Part shown: piece after piece, positions 11,901-19,253 of the stretch
How the letters are laid out: each line of letters starts with the position of its first letter
Position numbering within the stretch: position 1 is the stretch's first letter
Assembly (NCBI GenBank): GCA_000444245.1
Contig: ATSW01007582.1
Span: 1 to 25,791 of the forward strand
Direction: 5' to 3'
From: Botryllus schlosseri
Taxonomy: Eukaryota; Chordata; Ascidiacea; Stolidobranchia; Styelidae
DNA: 25,791 nucleotides
The notes under the pieces: generated by a model
What the model was told of the DNA's origin: nothing
Seen by the model: the letters and a program-made list of their open reading frames with translations, nothing else
Database searches by the model: none
Position numbers and translations under genes: made by a program

Positions 11901-12304
11901 AATGAGATTGCCTTGTGACCGCGGTCAGGCAAAATCAAATTGCAGCAGCAGTGTGATTCCGCTGAATTGCATGTTAAATAGTCGGTAAACAGTAGTAGTT
12001 GATTTTATGAAGCTGGGACGGGAATCGGCTGAAAGTTTGTGCATATACAAATACACTTATCCAGTTTTGTTCAACTAAATTTGTGTTCTCAGTCCTCAAT
12101 GCTACCTACCACTGACTTGATTGCAACAATGAAAGCCAGAATATGACACAATATTATCCATGCTGTGACGGTGTATTTCAATTCAGGTTCGCAAAACTAT
12201 TCGGCAGCGTCCCATTGACGTCGTCACAAGTCCGTTACGATCCGACATTGTTCAAGGATAATGTGGCGATCATTCGTAAAAGGTACCCGAAGACGGAAAT
12301 ATAG
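5706..12304 (+). CDS. EXT1: EXT1 (exostosin-1), 3' part, nine exons, 5' end outside window
   Basis: EXT1 is a Golgi type II membrane glycosyltransferase that, with EXT2, polymerises the alternating GlcA/GlcNAc chain of heparan sulfate. Joined exons: 5706-5907, 5980-6099, 6162-6294, 6694-6812, 8236-8436, 9337-9497, 9561-9691, 10879-10996, 12187-12304 (stop TAG). All introns are GT-AG and all phases agree. Seen in the translation: the GT47 donor-site segment [14 protein letters not shown] (the human R340 region, hit in multiple exostoses), the NST sequon after LLH, FTAVIHA, the GT64 metal motif [33 protein letters not shown] and the C-terminal DPTLFKDN...[28 protein letters not shown] and the C-terminus point to EXT1, not EXT2 or the EXTLs. 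The N-terminal half (signal anchor and most of GT47) is missing because the window starts in an intron. The coding frame looks intact. The assignment comes from remembered EXT1 sequence, not a search. Confidence 0.96.
5908..5979 (+). other. 72-nt EXT1 intron, length 3n and stop-free
   Basis: GT (gtacga) to AG (gtctccag). Removing it joins LLLQ to VPGMIRE exactly as in human EXT1. In the coding frame it reads 24 sense codons with no stop, so the open frame continues through it. Confidence 0.88.
5980..6099 (+). CDS. EXT1: EXT1 exon, 120 nt, phase 0-0
   Basis: Encodes [19 protein letters not shown] followed by [20 protein letters not shown] and E, matching human IPSTIRSIHQDKILALRQQ...TTLE. It is the helical end of the GT47 domain. 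The length equals the human exon (120 nt as recalled). It joins the preceding exon across a 72-nt intron in the same reading frame. Confidence 0.94.
6100..6161 (+). other. 62-nt EXT1 intron
   Basis: gtactg to cccgacag, phase 0. Its length is not a multiple of three and retention meets a TAA within 21 nt, unlike the two other mini-introns. Splicing joins DTALE to IIHDRVF, as in human TTLE-IIQDRIF. Confidence 0.88.
6162..6294 (+). CDS. EXT1: EXT1 exon, 133 nt
   Basis: Starts after cccgacag and reads [18 protein letters not shown], then [13 protein letters not shown], ending in ATT plus one base of the next codon. Human equivalent: IIQDRIF...IWNKHPGGLFVLPQYSS. It forms the linker between GT47 and GT64. 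The donor is a strong G|gtaagt. The length matches the human exon (133 nt as recalled). Confidence 0.93.
6694..6812 (+). CDS. EXT1: EXT1 exon, 119 nt, start of GT64 domain
   Basis: Acceptor aatctag, donor CAG|gtaatt. It encodes [20 protein letters not shown] and [19 protein letters not shown], corresponding to human [20 protein letters not shown]...YCAQ. This is the first beta strand and helix of the GT64 Rossmann-like fold. The length matches the human exon (119 nt as recalled). Confidence 0.93.
6943..7095 (+). repeat. GGCACTTGGCGAATTCGGC motif pair
   Basis: ATTCGGCACTTGGCGAATTC at 6943-6962 and GGCACTTAGTGAATCCGGCG at 7076-7095, both followed by AT-rich sequence and, for the second, gggttagg. 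The word recurs in another intron and in the right half of the window, which marks an interspersed element of unknown class. Confidence 0.5.
7602..8131 (+). mobile_element. Non-autonomous hAT-like element, GACTCGAGTC family, copy 1
   Basis: Begins CAGGGTTGTAG and ends CGTTACAACCCTG, inverted termini of hAT type. The flanks ggttaggg (7594-7601) and tgtgaggg (8132-8139) agree at 6 of 8 positions, a decayed 8-bp TSD. Both subterminal parts carry repeated GACTCGAGTC/AAGTCGAGTC words, probable transposase binding sites by analogy with hAT elements. No coding capacity. It sits in the EXT1 intron 6813-8235. Confidence 0.8.
8236..8436 (+). CDS. EXT1: EXT1 exon with the GT64 DED metal motif, 201 nt, phase 0-0
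   Basis: Encodes [18 protein letters not shown] and, after a loop five residues longer than human, [19 protein letters not shown] and MLNVEE. The DED in SLDEDT is the metal and UDP-sugar coordinating motif (human D565-D567). It combines what I recall as two human exons (96 + 90 nt). The donor gttggt is non-optimal. The exon is symmetric (67 codons, phase 0 at both ends), so skipping it would keep the frame and remove the catalytic motif. Confidence 0.95.
8493..9071 (-). mobile_element. hAT-like element, GACTCGAG family, copy 2, inverted
   Basis: Ends cgttacaaccctg at 9071 and starts cagggctgtaag at 8493. The stretch 8870-9071, reverse-complemented, matches the left half of copy 1 (caagtcagtct, GACTCGAGTCAAGTC, gagtccaagtcattg, gatatcgaatggttcgcatt). 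The left half (8500-8860) is unlike copy 1 and I find no TSD, so it may be a chimera or a diverged relative. It lies in the EXT1 intron 8437-9336. Confidence 0.65.
9337..9497 (+). CDS. EXT1: EXT1 exon, 161 nt
   Basis: Acceptor atttcag. It encodes [38 protein letters not shown], then [16 protein letters not shown] with the Lys codon split after AA. It aligns gap-free with human VDFAFTVWQSFPERIVGYP...AAIYHK and has the same length (161 nt as recalled). Confidence 0.95.
9498..9560 (+). other. 63-nt EXT1 intron, length 3n and stop-free
   Basis: gtatgc to gttgctag. Splicing gives [11 protein letters not shown], colinear with human HKYYHYLYSHY, and the position matches a vertebrate intron as I recall it (c.1883). 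Unspliced, it would add 21 residues with no stop. Confidence 0.88.
9561..9691 (+). CDS. EXT1: EXT1 exon, 131 nt
   Basis: Starts with the G that completes AAG (Lys) and encodes [14 protein letters not shown], then [16 protein letters not shown] and TQLPPIK. CEDILMN is a strongly conserved GT64 segment. The donor is the strong G|gtaagt. An open frame also runs through the preceding 63 nt, but human EXT1 has no residues there. Confidence 0.94.
9979..10374 (+). repeat. Interspersed repeat, TCTAATCTAATTTGG family, copy 2
   Basis: Second copy of the family seen at 862-1244, same orientation, inside the EXT1 intron 9692-10878. Copies differ by many substitutions and small indels, so the insertions are old. 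Confidence 0.75.
10391..10486. repeat. Short element bounded by inverted CTTGGCGAATTCGGC-type ends
   Basis: ACTTGGCGAATTCGGCG at 10391-10407 and, on the opposite strand, the related word in CCACCAAGTGCCGAATCC at 10466-10483. The 96-bp layout resembles a tiny MITE. No TSD recognised. Confidence 0.4.
10879..10996 (+). CDS. EXT1: EXT1 exon, 118 nt
   Basis: Acceptor atgtgcag, donor AG|gtgaga. It encodes [19 protein letters not shown] and [17 protein letters not shown], matching human [20 protein letters not shown] and WADPDHFAQRQSCMN. This stretch separates EXT1 from its paralogues. The middle ([12 protein letters not shown]) is the variable loop. Confidence 0.95.
11614..11667 (+). repeat. Two-copy 27-bp tandem repeat
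   Basis: GTACACATGTAC followed by 15 bp ending GTGTGCT, twice in a row (11614-11640, 11641-11667). Each unit starts with a small hairpin GTACA-CA-TGTAC. It is intronic. Confidence 0.75.
12187..12304 (+). CDS. EXT1: EXT1 terminal coding exon and stop
   Basis: Acceptor aattcag. It encodes [19 protein letters not shown] and [19 protein letters not shown], then TAG at 12302-12304. Human equivalent: FASWFGYMPLIHSQMRLDP...RKKYRDIERL. The protein ends within a residue or two of the human C-terminus. Confidence 0.95.
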
Positions 12305-12502
12305 ATATGGTACAGTGCCTTCCTTTTGCACAAGTCCCTGTGCTGAACAGGGTACTATTCTATCTATGTCATGCCAACGTATTGGTACCTCATATCATAT
12401 ATAACGCGTTATTCCCATCCAGTGTGGCGCAGTGTGTTCTTTATTTGCTATGAGTCAATCCGTTTATTATATGTATGTTACCGCAACATCACTTCTATCA
12501 AA

Positions 12503-12522
12503 GTGTGTGTGTGTGTGTGTGT
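12503..12522. repeat. (GT)10 microsatellite
   Basis: Twenty bases of perfect GT dinucleotide repeat in the presumed EXT1 3' UTR, about 200 bp after the stop. Confidence 0.95.
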
Positions 12523-13464
12523 CAAGTTGAACTCTTATCACTTGATGTAAGACCGACTAACCACACATATGGTAATGAGAAAAATGCGTAGACAATTCAT
12601 GAGAGGAAATATTCTATGATGTAATATGTAATGACTACCGTGTTGTCAATGTTCAAAACTCTTGAAGAAAGTTGGAATGTAAGAAACTATGCCAAAGTCT
12701 CTACATCCTTTCTCTGTGGTGGCAGTTTCACATTTTCCTATTTTAGTAGTAGAAACAGTTACTACTATGCTGTATCTGCTTTCCCATGGTTACTATCATG
12801 TCAAAACAATTTAAACTCGAACCCATTATTCGAATCTATGATCGAAGTTGCTAAATATATATCCTGTTATCAGTACTAGTTCTGTAACAACTGTTTTTGC
12901 ATTTGACTTTTGAATTATCACGTTATTGTGTAATCTTGTGCTGATGCGCCCTCTCGGACTGTTGCGCTCCATGCGATCTATATGTATACAGATTATATAT
13001 TGCTTGATTTACATCATCATTTTTGATGATTCGCAGCATATTTTCTCGACTCGACGCTCAACTTATATTTATTTGTGTTTTTATCAGCATTCAGTTCCTA
13101 ATTTAAACGCAATTTTCTACAATCTTTTTGCTACTTTTGTCCAGGCGTTATAGGAAATCAATTTATAGTATTCCCGAATATTTTGATGCTTTTGGGGTTA
13201 TTTCACTGTCTTGTGAAGCAGCGTTTTCTATCTAACTATTTTGCCTGTGCTCTGGTGACAAAATGAAGGTGGCGGAGATGTATCTGCACTTGCGCATTCA
13301 CCCGTCGTTGATTTCGTATTAGGTTGATGCCATTGTGGTATTTTTCCGTATTAGGAAGTTGCGGGATGCTATTTCTTCGGATGATTTATGGGACTTGTAG
13401 GATTAATATTTTTCTTCATCATTTTGGCGCATTTGCTTACTGCTTTTATTCTAGAGTGCTTGCT

Positions 13465-13470
13465 AATAAA
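13465..13470 (+). terminator. Candidate EXT1 poly(A) signal AATAAA
   Basis: Canonical hexamer about 1.16 kb after the EXT1 stop, followed by T/G-rich sequence. Chosen only because no other AATAAA was seen closer to the stop. Confidence 0.35.
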
Positions 13471-13520
13471 ATGCATTTTGATTCATATTCTGTCTCCAGA
13501 GTTTATTCGGCAGGTGGGTT

Positions 13521-14442
13521 CGGCAGTTGTAAGTGATCTCGGCTGTATTTGGTCACTTGATTTAAAGTTATCTGTCCTTGAACCTGATTCGAGTAGTAAC
13601 TCGATTTCAGGAAATATTTCAAATAGAAATTTCTCACGGGATGATTGGTTCATTCTGGGAAGTTTCATAGCATAAATTGATTAGGAGTTGATTACATTGT
13701 AGTACATTTTTGAGCTCCAATCAAATTTTACCATGTCGTATCAATCGTTCCTTATACAGCTGGGGCGGCCCACCCGTGATCCGCGAGGTAATTTTCAAAA
13801 TTGGTTATATTATCAAAAATGTGAATTGCCCAGACTGTGAATTCGCAGGGTCAATCAACAATTTGATAAGTTTGGTCGCAACTCTTAGGATGTTGATGAC
13901 TAAAATATCAGTTCCGACGCATTGGCAGATCCATGGGCGATGTTCTCTCTAATTCTTCACGAGTCTGGGCGGTCCCTTGGACAACACTGCGTAACGACTA
14001 AAATATAAGATCATCACTTCGGCTTTTTGTGCGGAGAGACCGTGTCAGCACTGCGCACGCGCGCAGCTTAGGGGGAACATTGTCCATGGGCCAGTCACAT
14101 TTTTTGTAGATCTTCGTACATTTTCTTCGCGCAATATGTTGTCCCTCGATTTCTTGCTTTTATTATTGTTACTTACCCCCTCCTGAAAATGGAAGTAACG
14201 CGTAATGTACCAGATTTAGTCTGACTGTATTCGCAATTACGAGAGAATTGTCCAACATGACACAGAAAGACCGTCGACGATGAAACCTACGCACAGAATG
14301 ATTGACGCACGTTGGCAGAAGCTTTCGATATCGATATGTCCAGACGCCGAATAGTCTTGTACTTGCAAACTGAGCGTAGCAATATACAGCAAACGCGCAA
14401 AATACTCAAGTAACGATATTATTGACCTATAAACTTTGAAAA
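13521..14442. other. Intergenic stretch, nothing recognised
   Basis: No gene or classifiable element. A short piece at 14217-14247 (agtctgactgtattcgcaat) repeats a motif of the B-family noncoding region (15231 and about 16463), so another small B-family fragment may lie here. Confidence 0.5.
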
Positions 14443-14673
14443 ATGTTCGCGCGGCTAGTGGCCCGCTTAATGGTTCGTCAATTGCGGATGGCCCTTCGGC
14501 CGAAAAAGTTGGCCGAATGGCCACCCCTGGTATACAGTAACAAGACAAAGAGAAACACTCTGCCCGAGGTCTGGACTCGGGTTAAACTCTTTTTCAGAGC
14601 CGTTCCCAACTCATATCTGATCGAGTGTACTTTCAGTACCGCGAATAAGCTGCTAACTCACAGCAGAAACTGA
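14443..14673 (+). pseudogene. hAT transposase C-terminal remnant (element B1)
   Basis: The open frame ends EVWTRVKLFFRA, VPNSYLIECTFSTANKLL and THSRN. This fits the hAT C-terminal dimerisation pattern (hydrophobic-P-x-SYL-x-E-x-x-FS...L-x-x-x-x-RNRL). The TGA at 14671 falls where many family members have the Arg of RNRLDI, and LDI follows directly in the same frame, so the copy is nonsense-mutated. The 50 residues before the motif are weakly similar at best. It directly precedes the B-family noncoding region. Family recognition is from memory; a chance match is possible but unlikely given the contiguous motif. Confidence 0.62.
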
Positions 14674-14938
14674 CTTGACATATCAGGATGTAGATAACTA
14701 GGTATTTTAGCTTGTTTGTGAAGTAAACTCATAATTTTTTCGTAAATCAACATAAACAATATTATTTTTAGGCAGATTTATGTTACACGAAATTTTTCCT
14801 CGCGCTACGCGCGATTTAGTATCACATATATTGATTTTAATATGGGGACTACCACCCTAGCAAAAACTNCGANAAAAAAAACACACAATTAACCGTCATT
14901 TCCTGAAGCAATTTCAAGCAATTACTATTAAATAAATA

Positions 14939-15222
14939 CTAGTCCATCCTCAAGATTACCGGACCACGACCTGACCTATCGACCTCGCCTTCCATGACAT
15001 GCCACCCCATTCTTTGTCGCCTGCTTTTTTCTATACTATCGTCCTTTACTTTTCATTCAGTGTGCGTGCCTCCTCTTTACATCGCCTAGCTAGGCCAAGG
15101 TGGGTGTCTGATTCCATAGACTATACTCCAAGTCGCTTCGACACCTTCCTATCTTTTCATTGTATCGCATTTTGTGGTGTATTGAACTGACGAAAATTGC
15201 TAATAAACCAATGATGATAATG
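14939..15222 (+). mobile_element. Retroposon-like 3' fragment inserted in B1
   Basis: Closely related to 18680-18890 plus 19128-19195 (gattaccggaccacgacc, ttacttttcattcagtgtgc, aaggtgggtgtctgat, ccttcctatcttttcattgt). It interrupts B1 between attaaataaata and aaataataagtctgactg, a likely short target duplication. The end is A/T-rich with simple repeats (aataaaccaatgatgataatg), typical of non-LTR retroposon tails. Confidence 0.55.
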
Positions 15223-15305
15223 AAATAATAAGTCTGACTGTAATCGCAATTATACGAGAACGGTATAGAGTCGGTTTAGGCCGTTTAGATGCTTTATTCA
15301 AAGAT

Positions 15306-15527
15306 AGAGGTTCTAAACCTGGGGGTCGTTTGCCTTTATTCTGGGGTTCGCGAAGATGTTGAACGTAGGCCTAATCAGCTTCCAAAATAGGCCCTGAGTA
15401 ACTCTGCGCAAAGGTGCCAACCTTTAATTCGTAGCCAAATCAGCTTTTATCAGATTTTAAGCTGGACCACGGAACATTTTCAAATTGGAAATGGAGTTGC
15501 GACCATAAAAGGTTGGAAACCACAGGG
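15306..15527 (+). mobile_element. Possible small hAT-like relic inside B1
   Basis: gaggttctaaacctggggg at the left resembles the common hAT start CAGTGGTTCTCAACCTGGGG, and ggttggaaaccacag at the right resembles its inverted complement. The right half is shared with B2, the left half is not. No TSD. Confidence 0.35.
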
Positions 15528-15542
15528 TGTGCGTTGTTTATA

Positions 15543-15606
15543 TAGCTCAGTGGTGCGCAGTGAGCACCGGCATTAGGCTGATAAATAATCTTATCGGTGT
15601 GACATG
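15543..15606 (+). repeat. tRNA-derived SINE-head-like segment
   Basis: TAGCTCAGTGG at 15543-15553 is a perfect RNA polymerase III A-box sequence followed by GCACC-type sequence. A degraded B-box-like GGTGTGACATG lies at 15596-15606. The segment is present in B1 but absent from B2, consistent with an insertion. No tRNA fold or tail could be confirmed. Confidence 0.3.
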
Positions 15607-15817
15607 AACATGACTTATCGATGTAGGCTACATTGTACAATTACCCTTCCTGCATTTTCGAAGTTATCATCCTAAACTAGTTCTACCGCTAACTTTGATC
15701 ATGTGGGCGGAGAGATCGAGGGTCAAAATGATATAGTAGCCTAGTACATGGAAGAACCAATAGGCCTATTATTGACAGAATTCATTCAAATCGTTTAACG
15801 ACCAGATGCATATAGAA

Positions 15818-17264
15818 TAGGGCTACCATACGTCCTCTTTTAAGATGATTTTCCCCCTGTTTTTCACAAAATTGAAAGTGTCCTCGGATGACGCCTAAAT
15901 GTCCTCTTTTTTGGGAATTTGTCTTCTTTTTTCCGAAAAAGTATTAGCACGCCATCAAAAAGTTGACTACTAGCAAGAATTGGTTAGCAGAACTGTAGAA
16001 AAGTGGGTAATGAAGGAGCCGATCAAAATCACGACCTTTCTTGTAATCAAAACCACAAAAGTATCGTGAAAAATCGGTTTTTTCGGGAGCTGAGTCAAAT
16101 TGATGACCTATTATTCTTTTAGTCAACACAGAGGTTTTGGTAGAAAAAATTTCAAATTCACAAGTTTTTTTCAGCCGGTACTAGAGTAGGGTTGCCACAC
16201 GTCCGGAATTTCCCTGAAAAATCTGCGTTCGGGAGGAATTTCTAAAATATGCCTAAATGTCCGGAATTTTGAAGGCTTGAAGCAGGCTCAAAAGTTTTTC
16301 ATAAATCAACATAAACAATACAATTTTCAAGCTATGCTATTCAAAATTCTCCTTCGCGCCGCGCGCGAGTTAATACAACATATATTAGTATGGGCAGTGG
16401 GCACCAGGCACCACCCTCACCGAAAAATGCTATCAAAATAAATATAAATAACCATCATTTACTGAAATAAGTTTGATTGTAATTGCAATTATAGGCTAAC
16501 GGTGTATTCCTAGAGTTGGTTAAGGCCGATTGGATGCTTCAGTCACAGTTTGGGCAAGCTGAATTTTTTTTAGTAATCAGCTTATCAAGTTTTGAGCTTT
16601 ATTGCCACGAAACATTTTCAAGTTGGAAATGAGGCCGCGACCATAAATAGTTGGAAAACACCGGCGAAACCGGCTAGTGCATTTTATAGTAGCCTAATAC
16701 ATTGAATAATCAATATTATTGACAGAATTCATACATAAAATTTAACAACCAAATGCATATACTAAGTGCCCAACAAGTTACATCGACTACCCTATGGTGG
16801 GCCCTAGATCAGTACTTTTTTGGGCGGATGGGACAGATAAATGTTGTTTAGGACCTGATTAAACACATAACCAGATATAGCCACACTGAAAAAACAGTAT
16901 AGCAGGGCTGTCCAACACAATCCCGACAGGCCAGACACAGCCCATCAGACGATTTAATCCGGTCCGTGAAGAAATCTATTGTAGACCGTAGCAAGTAGCA
17001 ATCACCGGAGATCACATTACATATGGCACAATTCATGACATATGTTACACTCCTTTCTTGTGTATTATACAGTCGATGGGCAATGCGCGTGGCAAGTGTG
17101 ACGTCATATCGACGGATAATGTGCTACACCTCATTTTAAATCCGCTAGTGGGCGCTAAACAGTGTCCGGAATTTGCTTCACAAAAATATGGTAACCCTAT
17201 ACTAGAGCTTTCAGAAATTTTAAAAAGTGTCCTCTTTTTTCGATCTCAAAATATGATAACCCTA
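15818..17264 (+). mobile_element. Element A1: non-autonomous hAT-like, TCCTC family, carrying B2
   Basis: Starts TAGGGCTACCATACGTCCTC and ends ATATGATAACCCTA. The 8-bp flanks atatagaa (15810-15817) and atacagaa (17265-17272) match at 7 of 8. Subterminal GTCCTCTTTT and GTGTCCTCGGATGACGC words recur. Without B2 and its duplicated site the element is 426 bp. The same family occurs at 24953-25334 and as fragments near 17761 and 20420. No coding capacity. Confidence 0.85.
16187..17199 (+). mobile_element. Element B2: internally deleted hAT-family copy, 1013 bp
   Basis: Starts TAGGGTTGCCACACGTCCGG and ends AATATGGTAACCCTA. A perfect 8-bp TSD tactagag flanks it (16179-16186, 17200-17207). After about 110 bp of left end it jumps directly into the B noncoding region seen downstream of the transposase remnant in B1, so it is a deletion derivative. 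It lies inside A1, so it is the youngest insertion of the nest. Confidence 0.88.
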
Positions 17265-17591
17265 ATACAGAAACCCAAGATCAGTGTTTATTTGGGCGCG
17301 AGAGGGCTGAAAAAATGTGGCTTCGGCCGTGGTTACAATTTACATCACACAACCACAAACTGTTGAATCGGATCGTGACCACCTCCAGTAGATAGGCAAA
17401 CCTTTGCTGGTGTGACGTCATAATGCTCTGACAATGTGCTCCTGCCTCCTACCTCATTTTGTAATCCGCTAGTGGACGCTAAAGAACGTCCGGAATTTGT
17501 GTCACAAAAATATGGTAAGATTGGTAACCCTACTCCAGCCCTCAGATCCGACGCAATGCCTTCGACAGTAAGTTACTCTATAAATCTATAT

Positions 17592-17640
17592 CAATGGTTC
17601 CTAACCTTTTCATGGTTGCGAACCAATAATCATATTTTTG
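17592..17640 (+). mobile_element. hAT-like left-end relic
   Basis: caatggttcctaacctttt followed by catggttgcgaacc resembles the common CAGTGGTTCCCAACCTTTTT start of hAT MITEs. No matching right end identified. Confidence 0.35.
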
Positions 17641-17760
17641 AACGGTTTAATAACAATTTGATAATAATACGATTTCAAATACTATTGTGGCCGGGCTACA
17701 TTTTCCCATAAGTTATAGCCTTTGGAAAAGTAGGTAGTGTTTGAAATTAGCACTGTGATG

Positions 17761-17860
17761 TGCGGGTTACCTTACGTCCTCCTTTTCAGGTTTTTGAAAA
17801 TGTCCTCCGATGACGCCTAATTGGCCTCCGTTTGGCAATTCGTCCTCCTTCACAGCTTTT
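17761..17860 (+). mobile_element. A-family left-end fragment
   Basis: gggttaccttacgtcctcc, then aaaatgtcctccgatgacgc and cgtcctcc, matching the left 90 bp of A1 and A3. It has no right end and is followed by unrelated sequence. Confidence 0.6.
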
Positions 17861-17904
17861 ACAGCTAGGATAATGGACACGGGACAGATTACCCTAAAAT
17901 AAAC

Positions 17905-18110
17905 ATATAATCGTCGAGTCATATTTTCATTTGAACAAGACACACACAATGTACAATGCGATAAGACACAATGCGATTTAATGAACAGATAGGAGGATGT
18001 AGAACGACGCGTATTTGAGGTAGGCTATTTTAGACTGACATCCACCTCGGCCTAGAGTACGCCCGATGTCACAGTTCATTTCGATGTTGATAATAGTCGT
18101 GTTTCAATTA
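17905..18110 (+). repeat. Fragment related to 18893-19080
   Basis: Shares tattttcatttgaacaag, aatgtacaatgcgataagac, gaacagataggaggatgt and acatccacctcggcctagag with 18893-19080, same orientation. Part of the same retroposon-like 3' family. Confidence 0.7.
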
Positions 18111-18123
18111 GTCGAGGATTTTC

Positions 18124-18375
18124 TATTAGTTCTAGTTCTAGTTCTAGTTGCGAAATTTAAAAGGTGACTATTTGTATAGTTTTAGTTGCGGATTTTGAAA
18201 ATTGGGTAACTTAGTTCTAGTTCTAGTTCTAGTTGCCGATTTTGAAAATTGGCTACTTCGAGTTCCAGTTCTAGCAGCGGCTCTTAAAATTGGGTAGTTC
18301 TGGTTCTAGTCATAGTTGCGAGTTTTAAACATTGAGCAGTTCTAGTTCTATTTATAGTTGCGGTTTTTAAAACTC
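18124..18375 (+). repeat. Degenerate tandem block, AGTTCTAGTTCTAGTTGCGG units
   Basis: Five to six units of about 35-48 bp, each with iterated AGTTCTAG, then GTTGCGGATTTTGAAAATTG and a (g)ggtagtt-like end. Unit lengths vary. It may be the subterminal part of another hAT-like element; no termini seen. Confidence 0.75.
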
Positions 18376-18512
18376 CAGTAGTTTGTAGCCTACAAGTCGG
18401 ACAGTTACTGAATGGAAAGAAATAAGGGATAACATAAAACAACCAGTGATAAAAATTTATGACGCATGTGCGATAAGCGAGGTCAATGTGAATGTGAATA
18501 CAAGAAAACGCA

Positions 18513-18630
18513 TTGCTTTATCAAGTATGCCGGACCCAATTGTGGAACAGCATCTCGCCGGCTATCTGACAGTCGTTGAGCATGAGCAAATTGAGCATGT
18601 CCGCATTCAAGTCGAAATACAAACAATTTC
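18513..18630 (+). repeat. Arm 1 of a 120-bp inverted repeat with coding-like content
   Basis: Matches the reverse complement of 19254-19374 over the whole length (tcaagtatgccggacc, aacagcatctcgccggcta, gacagtcgttgagcatg, gcattcaagtcgaaatacaa). One reading gives KRIALSSMPDP and VEQHLAGYL. This looks like a decayed transposon protein end; the family is not settled. Confidence 0.65.
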
Positions 18631-18637
18631 TTCTCAG

Positions 18638-18658
18638 GGATATCTAGACTAGATATCC
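18638..18658. repeat. 21-bp perfect palindrome
   Basis: GGATATCTAG, a central A, then CTAGATATCC: ten perfectly paired bases around one centre base, between the coding-like arm and the retroposon-like 3' region. Confidence 0.85.
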
Positions 18659-18679
18659 TTGTTTCTAATCTAAATGAAT

Positions 18680-19197
18680 ACTAGCCAGCCTTCGGGATTA
18701 CCGGACCACGACCAAACATCGACCTTTCCCCCGCCACATGCCACCTCATTTTGTCGCTTGCGTCTTATATTCTCTGCATTACTTTTCATTCAGTGTGCAT
18801 AAGTGATCATGCCTCTTCTTTACTTTTCCTAAGGCTAGGCTAAGGTGGGTGTCTGATCATCAAGGCTACTCCAGGTTGTTTCGACACAATACATTGGGTT
18901 ATAATTTTCATTTGAACAAGCTACACATACAATGTACAATGCGATAAGACACAATGCAATGTAACGAACAGATAGGAGGATGTCGAACGACACGCATCAG
19001 TAGCGATCCTTTACTCAAACATCCACCTCGGCCTAGAGTGCCCGATGTCGCAGTTCTGTTGATCTTTTTGAAGCCGCGGCCCTTTCTACTAGTTCTTTTC
19101 ATTCCTTGTGAGTGCTTTCTTTCTTCGGGTCCTTCCTATCTTTTCATTGTATCGCAGTCTTGTGATGTTTTGAAATGAGGAAAATAATAATAAAAAC
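18680..19197 (+). mobile_element. Retroposon-like 3' end, longer copy
   Basis: Begins gccttcgggattaccggacc and ends aggaaaataataataaaaac followed by taattgattgatcg, an A-rich simple-repeat tail. The copy inside B1 (14939-15222) lacks the middle part 18891-19128; the fragment at 17905-18110 has it. I read this as the 3' noncoding end of a non-LTR element, by inference from the tails. Confidence 0.5.
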
Positions 19198-19253
19198 TAA
19201 TTGATTGATCGAGGTGCGGTTATGTTTAGGGCTGACTAGTATTCAATCAGTAG

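Larger units (their letters stand above)
12305..13520 (+). other. EXT1: Presumed EXT1 3' UTR
   Basis: Follows the EXT1 stop, with no open frame of recognisable function. The first canonical AATAAA I find after the stop is at 13465-13470, with a GT-rich stretch (gtgggttcgg) about 45 bp later. The UTR could also end earlier on a variant signal. It holds a (GT)10 microsatellite. Confidence 0.45.
14443..17532 (+). mobile_element. Element B1: decayed hAT, left end lost, twice interrupted
   Basis: After the transposase remnant, 14710-14938, 15230-15817 and 17265-17532 align in order with B2 (16187-17199): cgtaaatcaacataaacaat, the CGCGC-type palindrome, gactgtaatcgcaattata, acattttcaaattggaaatg, attgacagaattcat, gatcagtg, ccgctagtggacgct, gtccggaatttg, atatggta, ending ggtaaccctA at 17532. 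Interruptions are a retroposon-like piece (14939-15222) and element A1 (15818-17264). No TAGGGTTGCC terminus is visible upstream, so the 5' part is truncated. Ambiguous bases sit at 14869 and 14873. Confidence 0.72.

Noticed and set aside
13994-14090. Spliceosomal snRNA-like look of tcacttcggctttttgtgcgg
   Set aside because: It does not match U1, U2, U4, U5 or U6 conserved segments on either strand and lacks an Sm site in the right place.
18446-18652. 68-codon open frame as a small host gene
   Set aside because: Its second half is an arm of the inverted repeat shared with 19254-19374, so it belongs to a decayed mobile element.
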